From: Polaromonas sp.
GTDB lineage: Bacteria; Pseudomonadota; Gammaproteobacteria; Burkholderiales; Burkholderiaceae_C
Direction: 5' to 3'
Length of the DNA stretch: 64,000 nucleotides
Assembly (NCBI GenBank): GCA_013297865.1
Contig: JAAFIP010000011.1
Location: forward strand, 1-64,000
Shown here: positions 18,733 through 28,270 of the stretch, piece by piece
How the letters are laid out: every line of letters begins with the position of its first letter
Position numbering within the stretch: the stretch's first letter is position 1
The notes under the pieces: model-generated
What the model was told of the DNA's origin: nothing
Databases searched by the model: none
Seen by the model: the letters and a program-made list of their open reading frames with translations, nothing else
Program-made: the position numbers and the translations under genes

Positions 18733-19550
18733 CCGAAGTTCTGAACGCACCTGTCGTGGCTGATGTGCCTGTGCCGAAGTTCCAGCCTGGCCCGGCTGGC
18801 ACGCACATCACTATCCGCGGCCTGACCAAATATTTTGCAGGCTGGCCGCTGTATGAAAATTTTGACCTGAACATTCCCAAGAACAAGATCGTTTCGGTGT
18901 TTGGGCCGAACGGTTGCGGCAAGAGCACGCTGATCAACATGATTGCAGGCTTGGTGCCGATCGACTCGGGTGAAATCCTGTTTGATGGCAAGAGCCTCAA
19001 GGACACCAAGATCGGCTACGTCTTTCAGAACTACCGCGAGGCGCTGTTCCCCTGGATGCGCACCATCGACAACATCGCCTATCCGCTCAAACTGGAAGGC
19101 CAGTCCAAGGCCCATGTGGATCGCCGCATGGCGGAACTGGTGGCGTCGTTTGATGTGAAGTTTGACCTGAACCGCTATCCTTACGAGCTCTCGGGTGGCC
19201 AACAGCAGACGGCCTCCATCATGCGGGCGCTAGCACCCAGGCCCGAGGTTCTGTTTCTGGATGAACCTTTCTCCGCGCTGGACTATGAGATGACACTCTT
19301 CATCCGCGAAAAGCTGCAGGAAGTGTTTATGCACACGGGCACGACCATGTTGCTGGTATCGCACGATCTGGAAGAGGCGGTCTATCTCGCCGACGAAGTG
19401 CTGCTGCTCACCAAGCGGCCCACCAAGGTGGCTGAAATTCTGCGCTACGACGATGCGAGGCCACGCACCGTGGAGACTCTCTCCATGCCCAGTTTCATCA
19501 GCACTAAAAAGCGCAGTCTTGATATCTTCCAGCAGGAGGTGCGCAGATGA
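18729..19550 (+). CDS. ABC transporter ATP-binding protein, SsuB/TauB family
   Basis: A 273-residue ATPase with Walker A FGPNGCGKST, Q-loop YVFQNYREALFPW, signature LSGGQQQ, Walker B VLFLDEP and H-loop LVSHDLEEA, as in nitrate/sulfonate/taurine importers. The signature continues QTASIMRAL instead of the usual QRVAIARAL, a modest deviation. It overlaps the genes on both sides by four bases, which indicates tight translational coupling through AtzG. Confidence 0.94.
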   Translation: MTEVLNAPVVADVPVPKFQPGPAGTHITIRGLTKYFAGWPLYENFDLNIPKNKIVSVFGPNGCGKSTLINMIAGLVPIDSGEILFDGKSLKDTKIGYVFQNYREALFPWMRTIDNIAYPLKLEGQSKAHVDRRMAELVASFDVKFDLNRYPYELSGGQQQTASIMRALAPRPEVLFLDEPFSALDYEMTLFIREKLQEVFMHTGTTMLLVSHDLEEAVYLADEVLLLTKRPTKVAEILRYDDARPRTVETLSMPSFISTKKRSLDIFQQEVRR

Positions 19551-19768
19551 CAGAGCAGGACGCCCTGGCGTATGTGAAGGCCAGTGCACAGCTGCAAGGC
19601 CTGCCGCTGGATGAAGATCGGGTTAAAGCCGTAGCGGTGCATCTGCTGCGCTCGGCGCATCTGGCCAGCCTGCTGGACAACACGCCGCTGTCGCCTGAGC
19701 ACGAGCTGGCTGAAATATACAAGAGCGCAGCCTTTCCGGCCGATGGGTATGGTGATGTAAAGCCATGA
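19547..19768 (+). CDS. atzG: AtzG-like small subunit (DUF4089)
   Basis: A 73-residue helical protein of the DUF4089 family. In Pseudomonas sp. ADP the equivalent AtzG binds AtzE and is required for a soluble, active 1-carboxybiuret hydrolase. The gene overlaps the ABC ATPase upstream and atzE downstream by four bases each, the usual arrangement for a subunit partner. Visible features are the helix LAYVKASAQLQGLPL, which matches the family N-terminus, and a Leu/Ala-rich second helix. Confidence 0.85.
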   Translation: MTEQDALAYVKASAQLQGLPLDEDRVKAVAVHLLRSAHLASLLDNTPLSPEHELAEIYKSAAFPADGYGDVKP

Positions 19769-21177
19769 ATAACACCGCAACAACGCTGGAAACCATGAAA
19801 GGCTTCGAGCTGGCCCAGGCTATCGCAGCTGGCGATGTGGGCGCGCGCGAAGTGCTTGAAGTGAGCATTGCACGCATTGAGGCTACTGATGCCAGCGTCA
19901 ATGCATTTACCCAAAAGAGCTATCTACGCGCCCGTCAGGAGGCTGATGCTGTCGATGCACAGCGCGAACGCGGCGAGCCGCTGGGCCCATTGGCTGGCGT
20001 GCCCTATGCTGTCAAAAACCTGTTCGATGTGCAGGGCGAGGTCACACTGGCAGGCTCCAAAGTCAACCGCAGCCATGCTGCAGCGGCGCAAGACGCTTTT
20101 CTGATTGCGCGCATGAAGGCCGCTGGCGCAGTGTTGGTGGGCTCGCTCAACATGGACGAATACGCCTACGGCTTTACCACCGAAAACACCCATTACGGCC
20201 CCTGTCACAATCCGCACGACCTGACGCGCATTGCAGGCGGCTCATCCGGAGGTTCGGCTGCGGCTGTTGCAGCCTCTCAGGTGCCCATCACACTGGGCTC
20301 TGACACCAATGGTTCGATCCGGGTGCCGTCATCCCTGTGTGGTGTGTGGGGGCTCAAGCCCACATTCGGCAGGCTGTCGCGACGCGGCAGCTACCCGTTT
20401 GTGCACAGCATTGACCATCTCGGACCGTTGGCTGATTCGGTGCAAAGCCTGGCCTTGGCTTATGACATGCTGCAAAGCCCTGATGCGATGGACCCCGGTT
20501 GCCACGCGCTTCGCGTGCAGCCCACTGCCAGCAGCCTACCGCTGGGCGCCCAGGGCCTGCGCATCGGTGTGCTGGGTGGCTATTTTCATGACAACGCCAC
20601 AACCCCTGCGCGTGAGGCGACCATGCTGGCAGCAAAAACGCTGGGTGCATCGGATCTGGTGGATTGGCCTGATGCCTCACTGGGGCGTGCTGCGGCATTC
20701 ATCATCACTGCCAGTGAAGGCGGCAGCCTGCATCTGGCTGATCTTCGCGTTAGCCCGGAAGACTTTGAGCCCTTGTCGGTGGACCGCTTTATCTCGGGTG
20801 CCCTGCAGCCTGCTTCGTGGTATCTGCGTGCGCAGCGCTTTCGCCGTGTCTACCGCGATCGTGTCAATGCGCTCTTCAAGCACTGGGATGTACTGCTGGC
20901 ACCTGCAACCCCGGTGAGCGCACCGCCCATAGGGACCGAGTGGCTCGATATCAACGGCGCGCAGCAGCCCTGCAGGCCCTCCATGGGCTTGCTGACCCAA
21001 CCGATCTCGTTTGCAGGCTGCCCTGTGGTGGCTGCGCCGATGTGGCCTGCGGGCACTGAAGGCATGCCTATCGGCGTGCAGATCATTGCGGCGCCGTGGC
21101 GTGAAGATCTGGTCTTGCGCGTCGCGCAGGTACTTCAGAACGCTGGGGTGGCACATCTGCAGCCGGTCAATTTTTGA
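19765..21177 (+). CDS. atzE: AtzE-type amidase, 1-carboxybiuret hydrolase
   Basis: A 470-residue amidase-signature enzyme related to GatA. The catalytic triad is Lys84 (YAVKNLFDV), cis-Ser160 (GGSSGGSAAAV) and Ser184 (DTNGSIRVPSSLCG). With AtzG it deaminates 1-carboxybiuret in cyanuric acid catabolism, avoiding loss to biuret. The adjacent atzG and atzH support this assignment over generic GatA. No cyanuric acid hydrolase gene is in the window, so carboxybiuret would have to come from another source such as triuret. Confidence 0.87.
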   Translation: MNNTATTLETMKGFELAQAIAAGDVGAREVLEVSIARIEATDASVNAFTQKSYLRARQEADAVDAQRERGEPLGPLAGVPYAVKNLFDVQGEVTLAGSKVNRSHAAAAQDAFLIARMKAAGAVLVGSLNMDEYAYGFTTENTHYGPCHNPHDLTRIAGGSSGGSAAAVAASQVPITLGSDTNGSIRVPSSLCGVWGLKPTFGRLSRRGSYPFVHSIDHLGPLADSVQSLALAYDMLQSPDAMDPGCHALRVQPTASSLPLGAQGLRIGVLGGYFHDNATTPAREATMLAAKTLGASDLVDWPDASLGRAAAFIITASEGGSLHLADLRVSPEDFEPLSVDRFISGALQPASWYLRAQRFRRVYRDRVNALFKHWDVLLAPATPVSAPPIGTEWLDINGAQQPCRPSMGLLTQPISFAGCPVVAAPMWPAGTEGMPIGVQIIAAPWREDLVLRVAQVLQNAGVAHLQPVNF

Positions 21178-21192
21178 ATGTGAGCAATCGAC

Positions 21193-21570
21193 ATGGACAT
21201 CAATCTTCCTGACGTTCTGGCAGAAGTGGAGCAGGCCTGCAGCCGCTATGAACGCGCCTTGGTGAGCAACGACGTTGCTGTGCTGGATGAATTGTTCTGG
21301 GATAGCCCGTTGACCCTGCGCTACGGGGTGAGTGAAAACCTGTATGGCTATGACGCTATCTGCGACTTTCGTGCAGGTCGCCCCGCCGTGGGCTTGGCGC
21401 GAGCCGTGTTGAAGACGGTGATTACGACCTATGGGCGGGATTTCGCCACCGCCAACCTGGAGTTTCAGCGGGTTGGCAGCAGCAAAACAGGCCGTCAGAG
21501 CCAAACCTGGGTGCGCACCCCAGCAGGCTGGCGCGTGGTGGCCGCGCATGTGAGCCTGCTGGATATTTGA
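21193..21570 (+). CDS. atzH: AtzH-like protein (DUF3225, NTF2-like fold)
   Basis: A 125-residue protein with the SnoaL/NTF2-like fold, matching DUF3225. Landmarks are the helix [20 protein letters not shown], then [12 protein letters not shown] and a C-terminal [20 protein letters not shown], which is strongly conserved in the family. AtzH accompanies AtzE-AtzG in carboxybiuret pathways, and related genes sit next to amidases of purine catabolism. The reaction is not settled from sequence; a role with the AtzE product or its decarboxylation is plausible. It lies 15 bp after atzE. Confidence 0.82.
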   Translation: MDINLPDVLAEVEQACSRYERALVSNDVAVLDELFWDSPLTLRYGVSENLYGYDAICDFRAGRPAVGLARAVLKTVITTYGRDFATANLEFQRVGSSKTGRQSQTWVRTPAGWRVVAAHVSLLDI

Positions 21571-21602
21571 ATCGACCCGGCACACTTTATGCATACCTTC
21601 TT

Positions 21603-21615
21603 GTATTCAAAATAC
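21603..21615. promoter_or_regulatory. Candidate operator GTATT-CAA-AATAC before the BMP transporter operon
   Basis: A perfect 5-bp inverted repeat with a 3-bp centre in the 124-bp gap after atzH, followed by a GCAGG-CCTGC hairpin. The size suits a GntR-family dimer, and the cluster ends with such a regulator. Low support without binding data. Confidence 0.35.
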
Positions 21616-21694
21616 GCAGGTTTTTGCCTGCACCGTTTTGAAGCGTTTTCATTGTTAACCCTCACCCTCGATGACTACCCTATCGGAGAAAACC

Positions 21695-22813
21695 ATGAGC
21701 CTGAGCCATTTGAACCGTCGCGACTCCCTTAAATCCCTGGCTGCGTTATCGGCTGCTGGCACATTAGGTGCCTGGAGCGAACATGCGCACGCGCAAAAAC
21801 CCATGACCGTAGGCGTCATCTATGTGAGCCCGCGCGATGACTACGGCTACAACCAAGCCCAGGCCCAGGCCGCCGCTGAACTCAAGAAGATGCCAGGCAT
21901 CAAGTTGGTGGAAGAAGAGAACGTACCCGAAACCGCCGTCGTCCAGAAGACCATGACGGGCATGATCGCGCAGGATGGTGCCTCCCTGCTGTTCCCCACC
22001 TCGTTTGGCTATTTCGATCCGCACATGCTGGCGATTGCAGCCAAGTATCCGGCGGCACGTTTTGCCCATTGCGGCGGTATGTGGACCGACGGCAAGCACC
22101 CCAAGAATACGGGCAGCTATTTTGGCTACATTGACGAATGTCAATACCTCAATGGCGTGATTGCCGGGCACATGAGCAAGAGTGGCAAGATCGGCTTTGT
22201 GGCGGCCAAGCCCATTCCGCAAGTGCTGCGCAACATCAATGCGTACCTGATGGGTGCGCGCTCGGTCAAGCCCGGCATCACCTGCAACGTGATCTTCACG
22301 GGTGATTGGTCCATGGCCGTGAAAGAAGCCGAGGCCACCAACAGCTTGGCTGACCAGGGCTGCGATGTGTTCACCATGCATGTGGACGGCCCCAAGGTGG
22401 TTGTCGAGACTGCGGCCAAGCGCGGCAAAATGGTGTGTGGCTATCACGCTTCGCAGGCCAAGCTGGCACCCAATGCCTACCTGACAGGTGCTGAATGGAA
22501 TTGGCTCACGGCATACACCACTTTGGTGGACGCTGCCCGCAGCGGCAAACCACACCCTAACTTCATACGCGGTGGATTGAAAGAGGGCTACGTCAAGATG
22601 TCGGCCTACGGGCCCATGGTGGCGGACGCTGCTAAGAAAGACGCAGATGCTGTCAAGGCGAAGATGGTGGCGGGCAGCTTTGACATTTTCAAGGGGCCAC
22701 TCAAAGACAACAAAGGCAAGGAGATCATTCCTGCTGGCAAGTCACTCAAACAGACCGACCTGACGCTGGAAGGCATGAACTATCTCGTCGAAGGCGTCAT
22801 CGGAAGTATTTGA
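21695..22813 (+). CDS. BMP-family ABC transporter substrate-binding protein
   Basis: A 372-residue periplasmic protein of the BMP/Med (PnrA-like) family, which usually binds nucleosides or related compounds. Landmarks are VGVIYVSPRDDYGYNQA, a central GYIDECQYLNGVIAGHMSK and VFTMHVDGPKV. The leader has RRDSLKSLAALSAAG, Tat-like, with no lipobox, so it is a soluble binding protein unlike many BMP lipoproteins. GGAG lies six bases before ATG 21695. With the two permeases and the double ATPase downstream it makes a second importer in this cluster; the ligand is inferred to be a nitrogen-rich amide such as biuret or triuret. Confidence 0.9.
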   Translation: MSLSHLNRRDSLKSLAALSAAGTLGAWSEHAHAQKPMTVGVIYVSPRDDYGYNQAQAQAAAELKKMPGIKLVEEENVPETAVVQKTMTGMIAQDGASLLFPTSFGYFDPHMLAIAAKYPAARFAHCGGMWTDGKHPKNTGSYFGYIDECQYLNGVIAGHMSKSGKIGFVAAKPIPQVLRNINAYLMGARSVKPGITCNVIFTGDWSMAVKEAEATNSLADQGCDVFTMHVDGPKVVVETAAKRGKMVCGYHASQAKLAPNAYLTGAEWNWLTAYTTLVDAARSGKPHPNFIRGGLKEGYVKMSAYGPMVADAAKKDADAVKAKMVAGSFDIFKGPLKDNKGKEIIPAGKSLKQTDLTLEGMNYLVEGVIGSI

Positions 22814-22826
22814 CCCTTGTGGCCTG

Positions 22827-22877
22827 CCCGCTTCGGGTGACTGGCTTTTATCTGTTCCAGGAGGGTGCGAGCCCTCC
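22827..22877 (+). promoter_or_regulatory. Two intercistronic hairpins between binding-protein and permease genes
   Basis: CCCG-CTT-CGGG (22827-22837) and GGAGGG-TGCGAG-CCCTCC (22860-22877) form small stable stems. The second buries the only strong Shine-Dalgarno-like sequence in front of the permease gene. Such stems after a binding-protein gene often protect its mRNA and lower expression of the downstream permease. Confidence 0.5.
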
Positions 22878-22897
22878 AATTACCTACTGCCCATAAC

Positions 22898-23977
22898 ATG
22901 CGCAACGTGGTCAATGACATTGCCCTGCCAGTGTTTGCCATATTGGCAGCATTGCTGGTGTTTGGTGGTCTCGTTGCGCTGGCGGGCGTCAATCCGCTGC
23001 AGGTATGGGTGCTGCTCTTCAAGGGTGCGTTTGGTGACTGGTTCTCCTGGCAAAACACCTTGCAGCGCGCCGCACCATTGATGCTCACCGCGTTGTGCGT
23101 TGCTCTGCCCGCACGCGCAGGCCTCGTCATCATTGGTGGCGAGGGTGCTCTGGTGTTGGGCGGATTGGCCTGTGCAGCCTTGCCATATCTGCTGCCCCTG
23201 CCTGCGAATATGCTGGGCACATGGGTAGTATGTATCGCAGGCGCACTCGCAGGTGCACTTTGGGTGGGCTTTTCGGGATGGCTGCGCCAATACCGCGGCG
23301 TCAATGAGACGATCAGCAGCCTGCTGCTTGCCTACATAGCGATTGGTCTGTTCAAGCACCTGGTGGAAGGTGTTTTGCGCGATCCATCGAGCTTGAACAA
23401 GCCCTCCACCTTTGCTTTGCCTGAGGGCATGCGCATCGGTGGCATCATGGGTTCTGATGTGCATTGGGGTTTGGTGTGTGGGGTGTTGGCCTGCGTAGGT
23501 CTGGGTCTGTGGCTGCGCTGGACCGCATCGGGGTTTTCAGTTCGCGTTGTCGGTGGCAATCTGCGTACGGCCCAGCTGGTGGGCTTGCCAGCCTCCAAGT
23601 TGATTGTGCTGGCATGTGCTCTGGGTGGTGCCTGTGCAGGCCTGGCGGGTGCCGTGGAGGTGGCCGCAGTGCATACCAGCGCCAATGCCTCGCTGATTGC
23701 GGCCTACGGTTATGCGGGCATTCTGGTGTCATTCATTGCGCGTCACAACCCGATGGCGATCATTCCGGTGGCCATTGTGTTTGGTGGGTTTGGTGCCGCA
23801 GGTAGTTTATTGCAGCGTCGCCTTGGGCTGCCCGATGCGTCAGTGCTGGTGTTGCAAGGCATCGCTTTTGTGCTGATCTTGGCCAGTGAAGCCTTGCGTG
23901 ATGTGGACTGGAGGACCGTCGGCAAGCGCCTGAGCCGTTTGCGCCCGCCTGAACCCGACCCGGTGTTGGCACCATGA
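22898..23977 (+). CDS. BMP-type ABC transporter permease (first subunit)
   Basis: A 359-residue inner-membrane permease of the NupP/BPD_transp_2 family with about nine hydrophobic segments. Landmarks are LMLTALCVALPARAGLVIIGGEG, NETISSLLLAYIA and the cytoplasmic GGNLRTAQLVGLP loop that contacts the ATPase. Its stop overlaps the next permease start by four bases. The start is uncertain: ATG 22898 lacks an obvious ribosome site, and an in-frame GTG at 22865 lies inside a hairpin with its AGGAGG too close. Confidence 0.88.
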   Translation: MRNVVNDIALPVFAILAALLVFGGLVALAGVNPLQVWVLLFKGAFGDWFSWQNTLQRAAPLMLTALCVALPARAGLVIIGGEGALVLGGLACAALPYLLPLPANMLGTWVVCIAGALAGALWVGFSGWLRQYRGVNETISSLLLAYIAIGLFKHLVEGVLRDPSSLNKPSTFALPEGMRIGGIMGSDVHWGLVCGVLACVGLGLWLRWTASGFSVRVVGGNLRTAQLVGLPASKLIVLACALGGACAGLAGAVEVAAVHTSANASLIAAYGYAGILVSFIARHNPMAIIPVAIVFGGFGAAGSLLQRRLGLPDASVLVLQGIAFVLILASEALRDVDWRTVGKRLSRLRPPEPDPVLAP

Positions 23978-24894
23978 CAGCTGACCAGTGGATTGCACTG
24001 ATGGCGGGCATCGTTGGTGGTGCGCTGCGGGTGGGTGTACCGTTCCTGTTCGTGAGTCTGGGTGAATGCTTGACTGAAAAATCCGGGCGTATCAACCTGG
24101 GGCTGGAAGGCGTGCTGGTGCTGTCTGCCATGTGCGCCTTCGGTGGTGCCTACCTCAGTGGGTCGCCCTGGGTGGGCGTGCTGGCGGGTGCGGTGGCGGG
24201 TGGCATATTGGCGGCCCTGCATGGCCTGTTGTGTTCGCTGCCACGCGTGAACGATGTGGCAACTGGCATTGCGCTGATGCTGCTGGGCACAGGGCTGGCC
24301 TTTTATTTCGGCAAGCCCCTGATCCAGCCCCAGGCACCGCAGATCCCGGCCATTGAATTGGGGCTGTGGAGTAGTTCTTCTGCCGTGCGCTCGGCACTGC
24401 AGGTCAATGCGCTGCTGCCTTTGGGTCTGCTGCTGGCCGCAGTGCTGTGGTGGGGCTTCAAACATACCCGCTATGGATTGCTGGTGCGCATGGCCGGCGA
24501 CTCGGCCAATGCGGCACGCGCATTGGGCTATTCCGTCGGTGGCATCCGCCTGCTGGCCACCACGCTGGGCGGCATGATTGCCGGGCTGGGTGGGGCCTCG
24601 CTCAGCCTGTTTTATCCGGGCAGCTGGAACGAAGGCATCTCCAGCGGTCAGGGCTTGATCGCCGTAGCGCTGGTGATTTTTGCCAGATGGAGTCCCTTGC
24701 GCTGCATTGGCGCTGCGGCCCTGTTTGGTGGTGCAGGGGCGATCGGTCCGGCCTTGCAGTCGGCGGGTATCAGCTGGGGCTACCACCTGTTTAACACCGT
24801 GCCCTATGTGCTCACCTTGTTGATTCTGGTGCTGACCTGCAAGAGGGGCAGCGTGGCGCAGGGCAGCCCAGGCGAATTGTCATCCACACGATAG
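23974..24894 (+). CDS. BMP-type ABC transporter permease (second subunit)
   Basis: A 306-residue membrane protein paired with the preceding permease, of the NupQ type. It has FVSLGECLTEKSGRINLGLEG, the hallmark of this subunit, then about eight to nine membrane segments and GDSANAARALGYSVGGIRLLA as the ATPase-contact loop. A short basic C-terminus ends 14 bp before the amidase gene. The two permeases form a heterodimer in known nucleoside and purine importers. Confidence 0.92.
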   Translation: MTADQWIALMAGIVGGALRVGVPFLFVSLGECLTEKSGRINLGLEGVLVLSAMCAFGGAYLSGSPWVGVLAGAVAGGILAALHGLLCSLPRVNDVATGIALMLLGTGLAFYFGKPLIQPQAPQIPAIELGLWSSSSAVRSALQVNALLPLGLLLAAVLWWGFKHTRYGLLVRMAGDSANAARALGYSVGGIRLLATTLGGMIAGLGGASLSLFYPGSWNEGISSGQGLIAVALVIFARWSPLRCIGAAALFGGAGAIGPALQSAGISWGYHLFNTVPYVLTLLILVLTCKRGSVAQGSPGELSSTR

Positions 24895-24908
24895 AAAGCG
24901 AACACATC

Positions 24909-25952
24909 ATGAGCGGTCTCGGCGGTCTGAACAAATCAAAACACGGCGTAGTGATGGGTCTGGTCCAACTGCAACTGCCGGTGGTGCAAACCCCGGCTGA
25001 TTTGGCCAGGCAAACACAACGCATTTGCGACCTGGTGGCCAAGGCGCGACGCAATCAGGGCACGATGGACTTGGTCGTTTTTCCTGAGTATTCGCTACAT
25101 GGCCTGAGCATGGACACCAACCCGGACATCATGTGTTCGCTGGACGGCCGTGAAGTGGCGGCGTTCAAGCAGGCCTGCATCGACAACCATATCTGGGGCT
25201 GTTTCTCGATCATGGAGTTCAACCCCGGCGGCAACCCATACAACAGTGGCCTGATCATTGACGACACAGGTGCCATCCGTCTCTATTACCGCAAGCTGCA
25301 TCCCTGGGTGCCGGTGGAGCCTTGGGAGCCGGGCAACCTGGGCGTGCCGGTGTGTGATGGCCCCAACGGCAGCCGCATTGCGCTGATCATTTGCCACGAT
25401 GGTATGTTCCCCGAAATGGCACGCGAAGCAGCCTACAAAGGCGCGGAGATCATTATCCGCACTGCTGGCTACACCGCACCAATCCGGCATGCCTGGCAGA
25501 TCACCAACCAGGCCAACGCGTTCTGCAACCTGGCCTGCACCGCCAATGTGTGCATGTGCGGCAGCGACGGCACGTTCGACTCGATGGGCGAAGGCATGTT
25601 CTGCAATTTCGACGGCACAGTGATGGTGCAGGGCGGCGGGCGGCCTGATGAAATCATCACCGCCGAATTGCGGCCGGACCTGGTGCGGGAGGCGCGCAGC
25701 GGCTGGGGCGTGGAAAACAATATCTACCAGCTCTACCACCGTGGCTATGTGGCAGTAAAAGGGGGGGCACAGGATTGTCCCTACACCTACATGCAGGACA
25801 TGGTCGCAGGCCGCTACAAGCTGCCGTGGAGTGTGCAGGTGACCGACGGCACTTCATGCGGCTTCGCGCCGCCCAGCCGCAGCTATGTGGGTCCGCAGGC
25901 CCATCCCCTGGTGCCCGACGCGATGCCCGTGCCGATGAAGAAAGTCGCCTGA
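24909..25952 (+). CDS. Formamidase-like aliphatic amidase (nitrilase superfamily)
   Basis: A 347-residue carbon-nitrogen hydrolase with catalytic Glu60 (VVFPEYS), Lys129 (YYRKLHPW) and Cys162 (ICHDGMFPE). Length and motif spacing match AmiF formamidases (334 residues; Glu60, Lys133, Cys166 in Helicobacter) and related AmiE amidases. It would release ammonia from a small amide in the cytoplasm. It lies between the BMP permeases and biuret hydrolase in the same transcription direction, which suggests a role in the same nitrogen pathway. The actual substrate (formamide, a carboxamide intermediate or another) cannot be set from sequence. Confidence 0.85.
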   Translation: MSGLGGLNKSKHGVVMGLVQLQLPVVQTPADLARQTQRICDLVAKARRNQGTMDLVVFPEYSLHGLSMDTNPDIMCSLDGREVAAFKQACIDNHIWGCFSIMEFNPGGNPYNSGLIIDDTGAIRLYYRKLHPWVPVEPWEPGNLGVPVCDGPNGSRIALIICHDGMFPEMAREAAYKGAEIIIRTAGYTAPIRHAWQITNQANAFCNLACTANVCMCGSDGTFDSMGEGMFCNFDGTVMVQGGGRPDEIITAELRPDLVREARSGWGVENNIYQLYHRGYVAVKGGAQDCPYTYMQDMVAGRYKLPWSVQVTDGTSCGFAPPSRSYVGPQAHPLVPDAMPVPMKKVA

Positions 25953-25963
25953 GGCCGCTCACC

Positions 25964-26653
25964 ATGCCACGCCCAATACAAGCCAATCCCTATGCCTGGC
26001 CCTGGAACGGTGATCTGCGCCCGGACAACACGGCACTTGTCGTCATCGATATGCAGATTGACTTTTGCGGTGCAGGTGGCTATGTGGACAAAATGGGCTA
26101 TGACATCTCGCTCACGCGGGCGCCTATTGCGCCGCTCAAGACCCTGATGGCCGCCATGCGCAGCGCGGGCTACGCGCTTATACATACCCGCGAGGGGCAC
26201 CGCCCCGATCTGACAGACCTGCCTGCCAACAAACGCTGGCGATCCCAGCAAATTGGCACCCATGGCATTGGCATCGGTGACGTTGGCCCGTGTGGCCGTA
26301 TCCTCGTGCGGGGCGAGCCTGGTTGGGAGATCATTCCTGAGTTGGCGCCACTGCCGGGCGAAGTGGTGATTGATAAACCAGGCAAAGGCTCCTTCTATGC
26401 GACCGATCTGGAACTGGTTTTGCGTACGCGGGGCATTGACAACCTGATTCTGACTGGCATCACCACCGACGTGTGCGTGCACACCACCATGCGCGACGCC
26501 AATGACAGGGGCTTCGAGTGCCTGCTGCTGTCTGACTGCACCGCTGCGACCGAGCAGGGCAACCACGACGCTGCACTCAAGATGATCACGATGCAGGGCG
26601 GTGTGTTTGGGGCGCATGCCACGTCGCTTGCCGTACTTGAGGCTATCGCGTGA
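25964..26653 (+). CDS. biuH: Biuret hydrolase (isochorismatase-like cysteine hydrolase)
   Basis: A 229-residue isochorismatase-fold amidohydrolase that converts biuret to allophanate and ammonia. Catalytic residues are Asp33 (VIDMQIDF), Lys138 ([10 protein letters not shown]) and Cys171 (TTDVCVHTT), spaced as in Rhizobium leguminosarum BiuH. Other BiuH-like segments are [37 protein letters not shown] and [14 protein letters not shown], so this is more specific than a generic family match. Its product feeds the allophanate hydrolase at the cluster start. RutB (ureidoacrylate hydrolase) is the main alternative but fits less well. It overlaps the next gene by four bases. Confidence 0.9.
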   Translation: MPRPIQANPYAWPWNGDLRPDNTALVVIDMQIDFCGAGGYVDKMGYDISLTRAPIAPLKTLMAAMRSAGYALIHTREGHRPDLTDLPANKRWRSQQIGTHGIGIGDVGPCGRILVRGEPGWEIIPELAPLPGEVVIDKPGKGSFYATDLELVLRTRGIDNLILTGITTDVCVHTTMRDANDRGFECLLLSDCTAATEQGNHDAALKMITMQGGVFGAHATSLAVLEAIA

Positions 26654-28269
26654 GTATGTCCCAGCTCATCCCGCCGCGAAAGAGCGCAACCGGAGCACTC
26701 GCGCTGGAGACCTATGGCCTGACCAAGCGTTTCGGCAGCTTCACCGCCATGGACCAGGTGAGCCTGAGGATTGCGCCTGGCACAGTGCATGCACTGCTCG
26801 GTGAGAATGGTGCAGGCAAGAGCACACTGGTCAAGTGCATTGCGGGTTTTCAGCAGGCCGAAGAAGGCAGCATCATGATTGATGGGCACGAGCAGGATAT
26901 AGCCAACCCGGTGGTTGCACGTGCCCTGGGTATTGGCATGGTGTACCAGCATTTCACCCTGGCACCGGGCATGACGGTGGCAGAGAACCTTTTGCTGGCA
27001 GCGGACAGGGTCCCCAAGCTGATCGACTGGAAAAAGAAACGCGCTGAGCTTGAGTCTTTCCTCGCCACCACGCCATTCAGCCTGAATCTGGATGCCTGCC
27101 CTGAGGAACTGGCGGCAGGCGAAAAGCAAAAGCTTGAACTTCTGAAACAGCTTTTCCTCAAGCCGCGCCTGCTGATTCTGGATGAACCCACATCGGTGCT
27201 CACACCGCAGGAAGCCGACGAGGTGCTGGGCCACGTACGCGAGTTTGCCCGCAGCGGTCAATGCACAGTGATCATCATCACCCACAAATTCCGTGAGGTG
27301 ATGGCCTATGCAGATGCCGTCACTGTACTGCGCCGTGGCAAAGCCGTGCACCACTGCATGGTCAACGCTACTACGCCCATCATGCTGGCCCAGGCCATGA
27401 TGGGCGAGGCCAGCGCCGTTATGGCCGCAACAGGCCATGCTGCGGATAGTTCATCGTCCACAGCAACGGAAGGTCCATTGAAATCCATGCACTCAGATAG
27501 CAAGGAAGGAGCCAAAAACTCCCCCACTGTGTTGCAGATCAAAGGTCTTACCGCCTTGGGAGATCGCGGCATGCTGGCGGTGCGTGGCGTGGATTTCTTT
27601 GTGCAGTCAGGCGAAATTCTGGGTATAGCAGGCGTGTCAGGCAACGGGCAACGCGAGCTGATGGAGGCGCTGGTGGGACAGCGTGCACGCCTGTCTGGGC
27701 AGGTCAACGTGATGGGAGAGCCGTACTCTGCTACGCGTGAAGAAAACCACCGGCTCAAAGTGCGCAGCCTGCCCGAAGAACCTTTGCGCAACGCCTGTGT
27801 GAGCGACCTGAGCGTGGCCGAAAACATGGCGCTGAGGGATTTTGACCAAGCACCATTGCAGCAGGGCGGCGTGCTGCGCTTTCCTTTGTGGCGCAGCCGT
27901 GCGCGGCAATGGATTGCAGAGTACGGTATCAAGACACAAGGAGAGCGCGCGCCGATCCGCAGTCTTTCGGGCGGCAATGTGCAGCGCAGCGTGCTGGCGC
28001 GCGAGCTGGCGGGTGACATCAATGTGCTGATAGCGGCGAATCCAGTATTCGGACTGGATTTTGCAGCGGTACGGGAGATTCACGCCCGGCTGCGTGAGGT
28101 GCGTGCCCGTGGCGCGGGTGTGCTGCTGATCAGCGAGGACCTGGACGAACTGCTGGAACTGGCGGACCGCATTATCGTCATGAGCGAGGGGCGTATGGTG
28201 TTTGAAGTCAGCGCAGCACAGGCCGACAGGCATGTACTGGGGGCACACATGGGGGGAGGCAACCATTGA
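26650..28269 (+). CDS. BMP-type ABC transporter ATP-binding protein (two ATPase domains)
   Basis: A 539-residue double ATPase like those of sugar/nucleoside importers (RbsA/NupO type). Domain 1 (about 15-255) has Walker [11 protein letters not shown], Walker B LLILDEP and a degenerate signature ELAAGEKQK. Domain 2 (about 295-535) has [10 protein letters not shown] in place of Walker A and LSGGNVQRS as signature, the usual asymmetry of this family. A low-complexity Ser/Thr linker of about 35 residues joins them. It completes the BMP importer although two hydrolase genes separate it from the permeases. The start is GTG overlapping the biuH stop, or ATG two codons on. Confidence 0.93.
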   Translation: MSMSQLIPPRKSATGALALETYGLTKRFGSFTAMDQVSLRIAPGTVHALLGENGAGKSTLVKCIAGFQQAEEGSIMIDGHEQDIANPVVARALGIGMVYQHFTLAPGMTVAENLLLAADRVPKLIDWKKKRAELESFLATTPFSLNLDACPEELAAGEKQKLELLKQLFLKPRLLILDEPTSVLTPQEADEVLGHVREFARSGQCTVIIITHKFREVMAYADAVTVLRRGKAVHHCMVNATTPIMLAQAMMGEASAVMAATGHAADSSSSTATEGPLKSMHSDSKEGAKNSPTVLQIKGLTALGDRGMLAVRGVDFFVQSGEILGIAGVSGNGQRELMEALVGQRARLSGQVNVMGEPYSATREENHRLKVRSLPEEPLRNACVSDLSVAENMALRDFDQAPLQQGGVLRFPLWRSRARQWIAEYGIKTQGERAPIRSLSGGNVQRSVLARELAGDINVLIAANPVFGLDFAAVREIHARLREVRARGAGVLLISEDLDELLELADRIIVMSEGRMVFEVSAAQADRHVLGAHMGGGNH

Positions 28270-28270
28270 C

